Positions 8,050 to 16,933 of a DNA stretch of 40,042 nt are shown here, piece after piece. Each line of letters begins with the position of its first letter. Position 1 is the first letter of the stretch. A model generated the notes under the pieces. It saw only the letters and a list, made by a program, of their open reading frames with translations, was not told the origin of the DNA and searched no databases. The stretch is from Moorena sp. SIO3I8. Its GTDB lineage: Bacteria > Cyanobacteriota > Cyanobacteriia > Cyanobacteriales > Coleofasciculaceae. A program made the translations under genes and the position numbers. Where the stretch lies: contig NZ_JAAHHW010000059.1 of the NCBI RefSeq assembly GCF_010692325.1, positions 1 to 40,042 on the forward strand. Reading direction: 5' to 3'.

Positions 8050-11000
8050 ATGAATACCACAGCGAACAACAGTGGTACAACAGTACCATCTGAACCCAAG
8101 CAACTGGTCGCGGTTAAGTGCAGAGTCCCTCTGGCTAGTATTAAGCAGTGGATTGAGTCCAAGGAAACCAAGAATTTCCTCCATGTGATCAAGCACCAAA
8201 ATGGACTGCCTCTTACGCTGACCTGTGAAGATTTTTACTACTACGATAAGGGCTGCGGTGTACTGTACTTATACGATCACTCACAACTACACCTCACCTT
8301 CAAAGCTTGGCAGGATATAGTCTACAAGGAGTTACAGTTGGGTCTTGTTCCAGTAGATTTTGGCTCCGTGACAAATGAGCAGACCATCGAATGGCTCAAG
8401 AGTGAACGCACAAAGAAAGCAATCCAGGGAATTAAAGACCGTCACGGGGAAGGTGACCGAAACTACCTAGTCGGGACTCGCAATAAAGATACTGGGAAAT
8501 TTCTACTACATCCTGAACTCATCCCTACCTTCAAGGCAGACTTTGGGATTGAGACTAAGCCTACTACTGAACCTGTTGTAACTCTTCCCACAGAAGTCAC
8601 GTCACAAAAAATTACACCGCAGCATACCACATTGGTAACATCACAAACTTCTGTGGAACCTGAAGAATCAGCTCAAGTCACTTTTCTCCCAGAAGTTCCC
8701 GATAACTACCATCTGGTCAACGAAAAGTTACTGAAAGAAGAAATCCGTAGTTTGCGTGATCGCCTCTCTTGTGGAGAAATTACAGAAGCTGAAATCATTA
8801 CAGACGTAGTATTTCGTGGAAGGTTTAAGTCTGAAATTAGCAGGAGTCACAAGGGACTACTGAAAGAGATAGCCACCTCAGGGGAAAAAGCTTATATCTT
8901 CAACAGGAAGACTCAAACCTTGTGGTGTCACCCACGGTTAGCCGAAGCATTTTTGAATCCAGTCCCTGTTGATGAAGAGGAGATTCCTTTCATCCAAACG
9001 GAAGTAATTCCTCGGGAAGAACGGGAGATGACTGAAGAAGACCTGACTGACCCGGACAATGTCGAGTTAAGGAATGCAGTCCTTGAAGCTACCGGGCTTT
9101 TGGAACCAGCAAAAAAGGAAATGGAAAGGTTGCATTCCATCGAGGAAAATTTGAAAAACCAGTTGCGTAGGGTCAATCAAAAGGATGCAGAAACAGGTGA
9201 ATCCCCCTTGTCGTTAACTGGCTCAGCAACTTTCGTTTCCGAGCCCACCTTTGTAAGGCTAAACGAGGTACTTCAACAGCACAGTCTGACTCGGGGACAG
9301 TTCCTTGATTTTGTAAAAAGTGACAAAGGGACAAAAAGTCAGTCAGCGATCGCGACAAATCTGGGAATCGAACCGAGTGATGTGGTGAACTGGATAGACC
9401 GGAACAATCCTTTTGTTTGCCAAGAGTACTGCAATACCTTCGTTGTATGGGCTGAAGCAGCAGCTAAGACCATTGAAACGACCTATTGGGAGTTAGAAGA
9501 CCTAACAGCAACCTTCTTCTTGTCAGACGGGGAATTCGAGCAGTTCAATGGCCTAAAATCATCAGTAGCGCTACGGAAGCAAATTATTGGGACTGAAGGA
9601 ATTGAAGCAGTGGTTTACTACGGTGACAAGGCCAAGCTGCACCCCGACTACCGGGATGCTTTCGTTAAATGGATCAAAGACCCATGGCCGGAAATGCCAG
9701 GCCATTACATGTTGATTCCGGGACACTTTGATATTGGTTGGGACAAGACTAGTTTCATCGACAGCCACGATGAGATATTGGAAGAGCTAGAAGAAGAAGG
9801 AGAGCCTGGGGAGACTGTCTTAGCTCGGGCAAAGGCAGATAAGCCCTGCCTCGAAACCATTCAAGAGTTCACTGAATACCTAGAAGAGGAAGCAGGCGAG
9901 ACCTTAGCGAGGTTAAACGCAGAAGAGGCATTCACTTATGGCTGGAAAGATGGTCTGTTCTGGTGTCACCCTAACCTTTACTGCCGTTTCAAAGCACGTC
10001 ACGACCAGGCCGCATCTATGAGCCTATTGGAACTAGTCGAAGAGACCAAGCAGGATTTAGATAGGTTTTTAACCTACTTTTCCACAAATGAAGCGATCGA
10101 CAAAGCTGAGGGGATAATGGCCTATTGGGGTTTGGAAAAAGTGGAGGTCTTGAATTTGTCGAATCCAGATGACCCGAGGGTTGATGGTCACTTGTTCGAT
10201 CACTTCTTGATGAAAGCCAGGAGGGAAGATAATCCACTACCTGATTACATTCCGTACCATCAAGTGCTGAAGCAGACTGGAGCGACTCCCGAACAGCTCT
10301 TTGGATTTGAGTGCAATGTTCTCGCACTGATGCCATTGAGGCATGAGGCTGAGAAATTCGGGCTGTCTCACTCTGAGCTATCCAGAAGGCAGAAGGCAAT
10401 CAACGGTGAGGATAGTGTCAAGGAGTACCATCCTGCTTTTGTCAAAGTTTTTCGACAGGTTGCTCTGGGAGAAGGCGAAACAGATTGTTCTCTTTTGAAG
10501 GTTGCACGCAAAGAAAATGAAGAAAGAACCTCTGAGTTTGCCAGAGTAAGACAGATGGCTAGTGAGGTGGTAGCATCTAAGGCAGTTGAAGCTTCAAACA
10601 CCTTGCAGGACAAGGAAACTAGGGTGGTAGCATCTGAGGCAGTTGAAACTTCAAACACCTTGCAGGACAAGGAATGCCTTATTGACCAGGAAGGTTTGAA
10701 GTACTCCCCAGTGCCAGAGGGCTGCTTCAAAACCATTGACAACCTGCACGTTAAAGCTGCCAGTAAGGACTACTTATCAGTCCGGCAAGTCTGCCAGGTT
10801 GTTAACGACCTACTGAAGGAAATGGGTAGCCCAATTCATGCCAAAGTAGGGGACGTAAATCAGGCTTTAGCTGAACTGGGGTATCAAAAAAAGGATGGGC
10901 GAAAGTGGCCTGTTCTTCCTGCTGGTCGGCACCTGCGCCGTGGAAACCAATGGCTTAATTCCGTTTGCCAAGTGCTTGCGGACAAGTTAGCTGTGGTGTA

Positions 11001-12789
11001 CTTAACGGCTAAGGAGCTACTAGAAAAAATAAAAACGTCATTAGACCGGAACGACATTACAGCCCGTATGCTTAGCAAAGCTCTTGAGGGCTTGGGTCTT
11101 CATAAGCGGATGGAATCATCAAGCGAAAAAGGGAAAAAATACAAATATTGGGGCGTGGGACAGAGTGCGATTGCTGAAGATGGCACGGTGTTAGTCAAGG
11201 CCAAAGGTAGTCGCCGGGTAGTCTATCACTCAGATTGCGTTTCACTATTGAGTAAGACTGAAAACCAATCTTACTTCCAGAAGCCTGAACGGAAACGGAG
11301 CAAGTCCCCTAAGAAAGCATCTGGGGACTGTCGTTGTCTGGACCTCATAGCCATTGGACTATTGAAAACCTCCACAGATGCCCAGGTTAAGCCCTCGCCT
11401 GTGATTAGGAGAATAGAACATGACGGAGAGTACTTTGATTTCGTTGATTACTGTCCAGAAGTTCCAGACCACTATTACATGATTCAGGGAGAGCAGCCAG
11501 GAGAGTGTGTTCTTAAATCAAGGATTCTTAGCCCATTCTGTATAGAAGATGAAGAACAACTAGACTCTCCTGATAATTTTAAGCCCTATGAAGAGGTTAC
11601 CCTAGACTTGATATATTCTCTAAAAGCCTTTGCTTATGGAGTGGATAAAAAGACAGCGATCGCTATAGAACAATCAGGGGAGAAGCTGTTTATAGAGACA
11701 GATGGAGTTACCTGGTGTCACGGGAGGATTCTTGACCGTTATGACTATAATCCAAAAGGTGAGTTGTCTCCTAAAATTTCGGTACTGCTTGAAAAATACC
11801 CTGATATAAGTGAGTCACGATTTTTGGCTTACTTGGAATCTGAGCAAGGGAAGAAAGACCTGATGAACTTAGCTGAAAAGCATGGACTGGATTCAGTAGA
11901 AATAGCTGGTTTTCCAGAAATAGAAGATGAAGAGGGATGCACTGAGAAATCAGATGAGATGATGGTTGATGAGAATTACTTCAGGGGCTTTGTAATGAAG
12001 TGCCGGAGAGAGGATAATCCTTTACCTGATTACATCTCACTCTCTGAGTTATTGACAGAATCAGGCGTCACCCTAGATGATTTTTTCATTTTTCAAAAGT
12101 CTATTTTAATGTCCTACTTTGTTATTTCTGAGATAGCGAGCCACCTGGGATTAACTGCATCAGATATGACCAAAGTAAGAGGGAAAGAAACAATCTATCA
12201 TCCTTCCTATGCTGAAGCTCTGAAAGTATGGAAAAAGAAAATGGAAGGAGCTAAAGGCAAGAATGACCAAGATTGTCCACCTAACCTAGATAACCACGAG
12301 ATTACTCCTGGTCTGACCTCTCAATTGCTTACTGAACAAGCAGTTGAGGCTTCTTCTCCTAATGGGAACAAAAACGAGCCATTAATCCCTGAGATTATTG
12401 CTGAGACTGAAGTAGAAAGTGGGAACGTGACTAACCACGAGATTACTCCTGACCCGGTAGCTGGAACGGTCACAGATCCCGCTGATAAATGGCAGTCGGT
12501 GGAATGTTGTACTTTAGGCTTTGCCGTGGAAGGGAAGCCGGAGCCAGTAACTTTTCCCTACTTCTTTTTGCCTCAAATATTGAATACCGTTCCAAAAGAT
12601 GAAATCCGACATCAGCTATATCTGGATCGACAGAATATGTCGTTAGAAGAACGGTTTACCAGAGCAATGGCCTCTATTCCCTCCAACTCGGAAGAGTATC
12701 CAGAGTACCTTGAAATGTGGACTGAACTACCTGAGCACGAAAAAGATCAGCATCTGAGAGAGGTCCATGAAGATGTTCTTCTGACTTGA
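8050..12789 (+). CDS. Giant repeat protein with recurring HP...F..W motif (1579 aa)
   Basis: No catalytic domain recognised. The protein is an array of divergent modules, each ending in an aromatic-x-HP-x-(YLF)-x(4-5)-F-x(2)-W-like signature: about residues 78-92, 153, 293, 455, 531, 638, 793, 1221 and 1382 (for example LHPDYRDAFVKW and YHPSYAEALKVW). The signature resembles the C-terminal part of KilA-N/Bro-type DNA-binding domains (W-x-HP ... A-x-W), which is inference. One long module is duplicated: about 715-805 and 1310-1400 share REDNPLPDYI and their HP ending. A 57-bp tandem duplication lies at 10567-10680. Acidic overall; no signal or membrane segment. A scaffold or multivalent DNA/protein-binding role is possible. 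Confidence 0.75.
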   Translation: MNTTANNSGTTVPSEPKQLVAVKCRVPLASIKQWIESKETKNFLHVIKHQNGLPLTLTCEDFYYYDKGCGVLYLYDHSQLHLTFKAWQDIVYKELQLGLVPVDFGSVTNEQTIEWLKSERTKKAIQGIKDRHGEGDRNYLVGTRNKDTGKFLLHPELIPTFKADFGIETKPTTEPVVTLPTEVTSQKITPQHTTLVTSQTSVEPEESAQVTFLPEVPDNYHLVNEKLLKEEIRSLRDRLSCGEITEAEIITDVVFRGRFKSEISRSHKGLLKEIATSGEKAYIFNRKTQTLWCHPRLAEAFLNPVPVDEEEIPFIQTEVIPREEREMTEEDLTDPDNVELRNAVLEATGLLEPAKKEMERLHSIEENLKNQLRRVNQKDAETGESPLSLTGSATFVSEPTFVRLNEVLQQHSLTRGQFLDFVKSDKGTKSQSAIATNLGIEPSDVVNWIDRNNPFVCQEYCNTFVVWAEAAAKTIETTYWELEDLTATFFLSDGEFEQFNGLKSSVALRKQIIGTEGIEAVVYYGDKAKLHPDYRDAFVKWIKDPWPEMPGHYMLIPGHFDIGWDKTSFIDSHDEILEELEEEGEPGETVLARAKADKPCLETIQEFTEYLEEEAGETLARLNAEEAFTYGWKDGLFWCHPNLYCRFKARHDQAASMSLLELVEETKQDLDRFLTYFSTNEAIDKAEGIMAYWGLEKVEVLNLSNPDDPRVDGHLFDHFLMKARREDNPLPDYIPYHQVLKQTGATPEQLFGFECNVLALMPLRHEAEKFGLSHSELSRRQKAINGEDSVKEYHPAFVKVFRQVALGEGETDCSLLKVARKENEERTSEFARVRQMASEVVASKAVEASNTLQDKETRVVASEAVETSNTLQDKECLIDQEGLKYSPVPEGCFKTIDNLHVKAASKDYLSVRQVCQVVNDLLKEMGSPIHAKVGDVNQALAELGYQKKDGRKWPVLPAGRHLRRGNQWLNSVCQVLADKLAVVYLTAKELLEKIKTSLDRNDITARMLSKALEGLGLHKRMESSSEKGKKYKYWGVGQSAIAEDGTVLVKAKGSRRVVYHSDCVSLLSKTENQSYFQKPERKRSKSPKKASGDCRCLDLIAIGLLKTSTDAQVKPSPVIRRIEHDGEYFDFVDYCPEVPDHYYMIQGEQPGECVLKSRILSPFCIEDEEQLDSPDNFKPYEEVTLDLIYSLKAFAYGVDKKTAIAIEQSGEKLFIETDGVTWCHGRILDRYDYNPKGELSPKISVLLEKYPDISESRFLAYLESEQGKKDLMNLAEKHGLDSVEIAGFPEIEDEEGCTEKSDEMMVDENYFRGFVMKCRREDNPLPDYISLSELLTESGVTLDDFFIFQKSILMSYFVISEIASHLGLTASDMTKVRGKETIYHPSYAEALKVWKKKMEGAKGKNDQDCPPNLDNHEITPGLTSQLLTEQAVEASSPNGNKNEPLIPEIIAETEVESGNVTNHEITPDPVAGTVTDPADKWQSVECCTLGFAVEGKPEPVTFPYFFLPQILNTVPKDEIRHQLYLDRQNMSLEERFTRAMASIPSNSEEYPEYLEMWTELPEHEKDQHLREVHEDVLLT
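10567..10680 (+). repeat. 57-bp tandem duplication inside the giant gene
   Basis: Two consecutive 57-bp units starting GTGGTAGCATCT, with a few substitutions, encode VVASKAVEASNTLQDKE and VVASEAVETSNTLQDKE. They fall in a linker between modules. Confidence 0.85.
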
Positions 12790-12806
12790 TTTTTTGTGAC
12801 CCAGGA

Positions 12807-12832
12807 CTCCCCGGTCGTGCATACGCGGGGAG
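12807..12832 (+). terminator. GC-rich hairpin after the giant gene
   Basis: CTCCCCG (12807-12813) and CGGGGAG (12826-12832). It abuts the inverted-repeat element starting at 12834. Similar CCCCGG...CGGGG hairpins occur at 32797 and 36574. No T-run; it could equally be an IS200/IS605-type end hairpin. Confidence 0.5.
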
Positions 12833-12833
12833 C

Positions 12834-13581
12834 TTGACAATCCCCATGGCTATAAGCCAGGGGATTTTTGCTAACAGAAATCGAGTAATATTTGCTTTTG
12901 CCTGATATTAGACTTAAAAGCCTTACCAGCTATGCCTTGCAGATTATACAAAAAGCCTATATATTAGGGTTTGAGATACTACTTTTAAATATATCCATTA
13001 CCAACAAATACTGTTGTTGTATTTTTTAATCACCTAAAAGTAGTATCTTGCTAATTTACCGTGAATTCTTCTAATTATTGTTGCTGTCGAGTTGGGTGAA
13101 CTAGGAACGGTGCCCACGTTGGCCAAACCTCAAAAAGTGCAATGCAGCACGGAGAAACCTTTGCCTTTCCTAGCTTTCGGAAGTATCAACATGCTCTTTT
13201 GCAGCGCGACTCCAAGGGGGGACAGATTTTGTCCCAGAAATGTTCAGAAACCTTACTGGTAAAAGGTTTCAAGGGGGTACGCGGGTACGACAACCCAAAC
13301 TCACATTTCACCTGGTGAGGTCGCCCTGTAATTCTTTGATAGCAAGGTTTCCAAAACTCACAACCGATATTTTGTTATTTTTCTCCTCAAGGCCATTGAA
13401 GATAACAAAAAGGCGCAGTCGGTTCTCCGGTTGCGCCACTGAATTTTCAATCGCTGAGATTAGGTAACTTTATCAAACGCTTGGGGAGATTTATCCTCTA
13501 CTCTTCTTGGTCACGGCCTGGTTGAGCAAGATAATTCGTTGAACCAAGAATCCCCTGGCTTATAGCCATGGGGAGTGTCAA
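12834..13581. mobile_element. 748-bp non-coding element with 33-bp terminal inverted repeats
   Basis: The left repeat 12834-12866 and right repeat 13549-13581 match as inverted repeats at 32 of 33 positions, starting TTGACA and containing CCCCATGGCTATAAGCC. Each end is itself a bulged hairpin (TGGCT-ATA-AGCCA inside CCCC/GGGG), recalling IS200/IS605 ends, but the opposite orientation of the two ends fits a classical inverted-repeat element better. No transposase gene is inside and no target duplication is seen. The interior holds further hairpins (TTCTTGGT/ACCAAGAA near 13504-13550 and GGCGCA/TGCGCC near 13411-13437). Best described as a MITE-like or internally deleted element; an RNA function is possible. 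Confidence 0.7.
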
Positions 13582-13692
13582 ATTTGCCTTCTAATCGGGA
13601 ATAGCTGAAACCCATAGCCGGTAGGAGTAACAGCTGCTTTGAGTAGTTGGAGGTTGATGGTACTCGGTAATCCAGCTTTCCCTGCGATCGCT

Positions 13693-13998
13693 TTATCTTT
13701 GGAGGACAATCTCTTTTTTGCTGTATTTCGCACAGGAGAAGGAGTTCCTCACTGTGACTTTTATTTCATCTTTAGTCGTAATAAGATCGGAAGAAAAATC
13801 AATACTTGAGACCGGTTTGTCAGAAAGGTGAAACACGATCCCTCCAGCCTTCCAATCTTCCCCAATTCCCCTCACGTGGAAAAAGGCTACGGTTTGCCAG
13901 GGGAATTCCTTGAGGGCACGTCTATCTATAGTGGTTCGCAAAAGCCCATCTTTGATTATTTCAGCGGAGACTTGAGTCCTATCGTCAGAAATCTGCAT
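13693..13998 (-). CDS. Hypothetical protein (101 aa)
   Basis: A moderately long leftward open frame with mixed hydrophobic/charged composition and a plausible folded middle (FPWQTVAFFHVRGIGEDWKAGGIVFHL). No ribosome-binding site stands out before ATG 13998, no family is recognised, and the region around it is otherwise non-coding. It may be a real orphan gene or a remnant. Confidence 0.35.
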   Translation of the reverse strand: MQISDDRTQVSAEIIKDGLLRTTIDRRALKEFPWQTVAFFHVRGIGEDWKAGGIVFHLSDKPVSSIDFSSDLITTKDEIKVTVRNSFSCAKYSKKEIVLQR

Positions 13999-14452
13999 AT
14001 ACGGCTAATCCAAAATCAACAACGCACCTAATCTTGCCCAAAACCAAAGGACATATCAAGTGCAGCACTTTCTGGCAACAAATGAACTACAGAAAAGGTT
14101 TTCGCCGTACCATTCCAAGGCTATGCTGCCACTGGATTAGAGGTACTTTTTTCGAGAAAATGTCGTACCCGCCGATTCCGAGTGATTGACAGAGAGCGGG
14201 GATTTCCCAAAAGTTATGCCACAACCCAACGAACCCCCAAACGGTGGGAGTTCCAGCCGTTGAATTCCGTGCCACAAGGATGTCACAACGAATTGGTTTT
14301 GGAGTGATTCCTCGTAACTCCTACCATTACTGGGATACAGGGTTTTTATTATTAATCATAAAAACTCCTTTAGAGCCTGAAGCCCAGTGTTTGATGGGAG
14401 TAACAGCCGTTTTGGCAGAGGGTGTGTCTACTATACACACCCTTTCCACTTC
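13999..14452. other. Non-coding interval
   Basis: No supported gene; short frames on both strands lack start signals. GGGTGTGT and ACACACCC (14420-14442) form a perfect hairpin followed by a short T/C stretch, just before block A1. Confidence 0.5.
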
Positions 14453-14641
14453 TTGATGCTGCGATCGCACCCAAAGAAGAACCCACCCGTTCCTGCGCCT
14501 CTGACGGCTTTGGATTTCGGATGGGTACTATAGATTAAATAGTAAATTCGTAACTCCTAGAGCCTAACCTGCGCCCGGTACTGGCAGCGACTGAGTAACC
14601 GAAGGAGCGTACAGGACGCCGTAGGCTCTATCTTGGGGAGC
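14453..14641. repeat. Block A, copy 1: structured element directly 3' of the 230-aa membrane gene
   Basis: Homologous to 17863-18047. Both contain a first stem (ACCCACCCG with CGGATGGGT, 14481-14526) and a larger domain closed by AGAGCCTA/TAGGCTCT (14559-14629), with the shared string GGAGCGTACAGGACGCCG. It ends within a few bases of the stop codon of a leftward gene in each copy, so it would form the 3' untranslated region: a terminator, structured RNA or recombination site. Confidence 0.8.
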
Positions 14642-14643
14642 GA

Positions 14644-15336
14644 TTATTCGTTTTTAGGAAAAAAAGAATAAATGCTTAGGTCAAATAAAAAGCTTTTTGC
14701 ATTTTTAAATACGTTAGACCAACAAGGTCTGTCTTTATAAGCTTTAATAAAACTAAGTTGATTCCATAAAAAAAGTATTATAACGCTGCAACTTGTTAAT
14801 ATAGTAGGTTCTGTACTGTTATCAATTAGTGTTTCTAAATCTTTAACAAATAAACCTATTAAAGTAAAAAGGATAAATAAGTGGAGTATTTCAGTTGTAT
14901 TTTTAATAAGTTCTATATTTTTTAAGTTAAAAAATAAATTTTGTAATATAGTTAATAAACACATACTTATGATAATAATAGTAGATGCACATAGTTGACA
15001 AACTAAAAGAGTACCCGCCACTACAAATACATAACTACCTATAGCCCCCATAGTATAACTACTGCCTCCATTTAACATTATGGGCGAAATAGTAACTCCT
15101 AATATTATTCCTTTAAACATATGGTTAGCAATAAGTAAACCTAAGTATTCATTTGATTTAGAAAATACATTTTTCAAGAAGAATAAAAGTGCTAAAAAAA
15201 CACTAATAGCAGGGAATCCTAAAATTGCAAAACCTGTATTAACTGGGAGTACTACAAAACCTATTCCAAAAGCAATAAGAAATACAGCAAAATAAAATGA
15301 CAATTGTAAATTGACTATATAACAAGTAAGTTTCAT
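14644..15336 (-). CDS. AT-rich polytopic membrane protein (230 aa), lies between blocks A1 and B1
   Basis: About six to seven hydrophobic segments spread over the full length, with short loops; C-terminus cytoplasmic and mildly basic. No transporter or enzyme family recognised. Very AT-rich and Ile/Leu/Phe-rich, unlike the plasmid-core genes, suggesting recent acquisition. ATG 15336 has no clear ribosome-binding site. Its surroundings (A at the 3' side, B at the 5' side) match those of the poly-Thr peptide gene at 18049, so the two genes occupy equivalent slots. A second polytopic protein of similar size and composition lies at 16934. An immunity, export or sensing role alongside the peptide is conceivable but unsupported by motifs. 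Confidence 0.75.
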   Translation of the reverse strand: MKLTCYIVNLQLSFYFAVFLIAFGIGFVVLPVNTGFAILGFPAISVFLALLFFLKNVFSKSNEYLGLLIANHMFKGIILGVTISPIMLNGGSSYTMGAIGSYVFVVAGTLLVCQLCASTIIIISMCLLTILQNLFFNLKNIELIKNTTEILHLFILFTLIGLFVKDLETLIDNSTEPTILTSCSVIILFLWNQLSFIKAYKDRPCWSNVFKNAKSFLFDLSIYSFFPKNE

Positions 15337-15481
15337 AATTATGGTTTTAAAGTATCTAAATTTGTGATTAGTTTAAAGTGATTAGTGACTTGTGATCTTA
15401 CCGGCTTTATCCTTTTTAATGCAATAAAGATCCAAATCGGTTTCAGACGTTACGTTAGTAAAGGAATTACTAGTGAGAAAG

Positions 15482-15643
15482 AAGTCCTGTTCTCACAACT
15501 AAAGCCATTGATTGGTTGCTCGGGGATAAACTGATGTAGTTAAGTCTATTTAATGTCGCAGTGCTATAGGTTGATATAGGTATACAAAGCTGTGTTCCAC
15601 CCCAAAGTAATTAAGTTGACTTGGGGCACTCCAACTGGAGTGC
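15482..15643. repeat. Block B, copy 1: upstream element with two variable hairpins
   Basis: Homologous to 18528-18685 (shared AAAGCCATTGATT, TTTAA-GTCGCAGT and AATTAAGTTGACTTGG). It contains two stem-loops whose sequences differ from those of copy 2 but which sit at the same places: GGTATACA/TGTGTTCC (15579-15598) and GCACTCC/GGAGTGC (15626-15643), the latter right after GTTGACTTGG. Confidence 0.75.
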
Positions 15644-15747
15644 AACGAGGTAAGCAAGCAAGTGTGCGTGCTTCTAATTAACGGTGGATTTCTGATTACC
15701 TGCGAAGATACTCAAATCCCCACTGGTCACAAAAAAAAGACGCCCTG

Positions 15748-16230
15748 TCAACGGAGGAATGGGAAGAGATTAGCAGCTAACGCAAGGATTAGATGCATCA
15801 TTACAAAACAAAAAAATATAACGCCGAAAAATGCCGCAATAATTAATAAAGCGGACTCTTCTTTTGCGGCGGGCAATTGATACTGCGTGGCTTCTCGGGG
15901 AGGGGCTCTCCTGTATGCCTCGTCGTACTGATTCATTTTGTCTTTTACTTGCCAAAAAGTGGGAGGATCAAACTCAAACCATTCTTCGCCACCACCTCGC
16001 AACTGGTATTCAGCAAAAAAACGATGCAGCTTCTTCTCTACCTTGTGGGCTTGACTCGATCGGATTTGATGGTAAACATGGGCATAGTTTCCACTGAAGC
16101 CGGTCTGAAGTTGCTTAGCTCTGATCCTTGGGTCGTTCTTGGTCACCCCAATCTTAAAATGGCCAATGGCCTTGTTTGTTCTAGCGTCTTTCTTCCCGAT
16201 CAGGTAGACGTACTTGAATTCTTCATTCAT
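15748..16230 (-). CDS. GIY-YIG (T5orf172/MUG113-like) nuclease with C-terminal membrane anchor (160 aa)
   Basis: Residues 7-90 show the T5orf172-type GIY-YIG pattern: YVYLIG (7-12), FKIGVTK (25-31), a conserved-looking E65 in KVEKKLH, and the EWFEF ending (83-87). The family cuts DNA with a single metal ion. Residues 127-157 are strongly hydrophobic, so the nuclease domain would be tethered to the membrane, which is uncommon for this family. ATG 16230 has a GGGGAT-like ribosome-binding site. The gene sits between blocks B1 and C1, at a point where the homologous second locus has no gene (its B and C are adjacent), which suggests insertion or loss as a unit. Confidence 0.85.
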   Translation of the reverse strand: MNEEFKYVYLIGKKDARTNKAIGHFKIGVTKNDPRIRAKQLQTGFSGNYAHVYHQIRSSQAHKVEKKLHRFFAEYQLRGGGEEWFEFDPPTFWQVKDKMNQYDEAYRRAPPREATQYQLPAAKEESALLIIAAFFGVIFFCFVMMHLILALAANLFPFLR

Positions 16231-16336
16231 TATCCCCAGGATTTAATGGAGTCGTTTATTTTCCAAAGTATATTACCGCTATATTAATTTATCTACTGCC
16301 CAGAAAGTAGTTAAGACTCCCTAATAACCTAGAGCA

Positions 16337-16702
16337 TTAAGTTGATTTTGGCACTCAAGTCAGAGTGCCCTCCTTAGACATTAAGTTGACTTGGACATGA
16401 TAACTTACGCCTATTTTTCTGTTATTTCCTAACAGGAACTAGAAAGATGATGAAAAGTATTCTTAGTTCCTGTAATCGGAATTATTGGTATTTCCTTTTT
16501 GCCTCTAATTCCCCCTAAAATTCACTTTCTATTACTTTTGATTTTGTTGGCAAAAATAACAGGAAGTTGAAAACTGACTGTAATGGGAAGTAGTTCCGCT
16601 GTCGGAATTCTGTCAACGGAACAGGGTTGAGTCCTGGAATTAGAATTGGGTCGTGTGTCGGTGACATGCCCAAGTACATGAAGTTGACAGATATGTTTAC
16701 AC
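16337..16702. repeat. Block C, copy 1: GTTGAC-foot hairpins and conserved tail
   Basis: Homologous to 18699-18972. TTAAGTTGATTTT is followed by the hairpin GGCACTC/GAGTGCC (16350-16369). TTAAGTTGACTTGG recurs at 16381. AGGAACTA/TAGTTCCT (16434-16471) is a third hairpin. The tail (about 16586-16702) shares GGAACAGGGTTGA, CTGGAATTAGAA and CCCAAGTACATGAAGTTGACAG with copy 2. Confidence 0.75.
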
Positions 16703-16933
16703 ACCTGCTAAGTACAGGACAAAAACTTGAAAAGGTAGACAGGAAAAGGGTTTCATGGAAAAAACAATTCCCGTTATTAATAAAACACTAGGCGTATAAA
16801 TATAAAATCCCCAAAACCCTAAAATTAAGATGTTTCACCTAACTTCAATATCATGACTTATATCACTTCTGTAATCTGTAAACTGAGAAATATTTGATAA
16901 GTTTAACAATATCAGATAAAATCTAGTGGTTTT
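16703..16933. other. AT-rich non-coding interval
   Basis: No gene supported. It lies downstream of the leftward membrane gene; no clear terminator is visible. Confidence 0.4.

Noticed and set aside
13240-13467. 75-codon frame inside the inverted-repeat element
   Set aside because: No start signal and it runs through a hairpin; the interior looks non-coding.
12834-13581. Group II intron or IS200/IS605 element
   Set aside because: No domain V-like GAGC...GTTC hairpin, no reverse transcriptase, no tnpA or tnpB; the two ends are inverted rather than same-strand hairpins.
14087-14275. 62-codon leftward frame
   Set aside because: No ribosome-binding site or recognisable protein features.
15626-16390. 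True integron attC sites
   Set aside because: The core GTTGACT does not fit GTTRRRY and no IntI-type integrase is in the window; kept only as an analogy.
16522-16704. 60-codon leftward frame in block C1
   Set aside because: The homologous block C2 does not keep the frame, so it is not coding.
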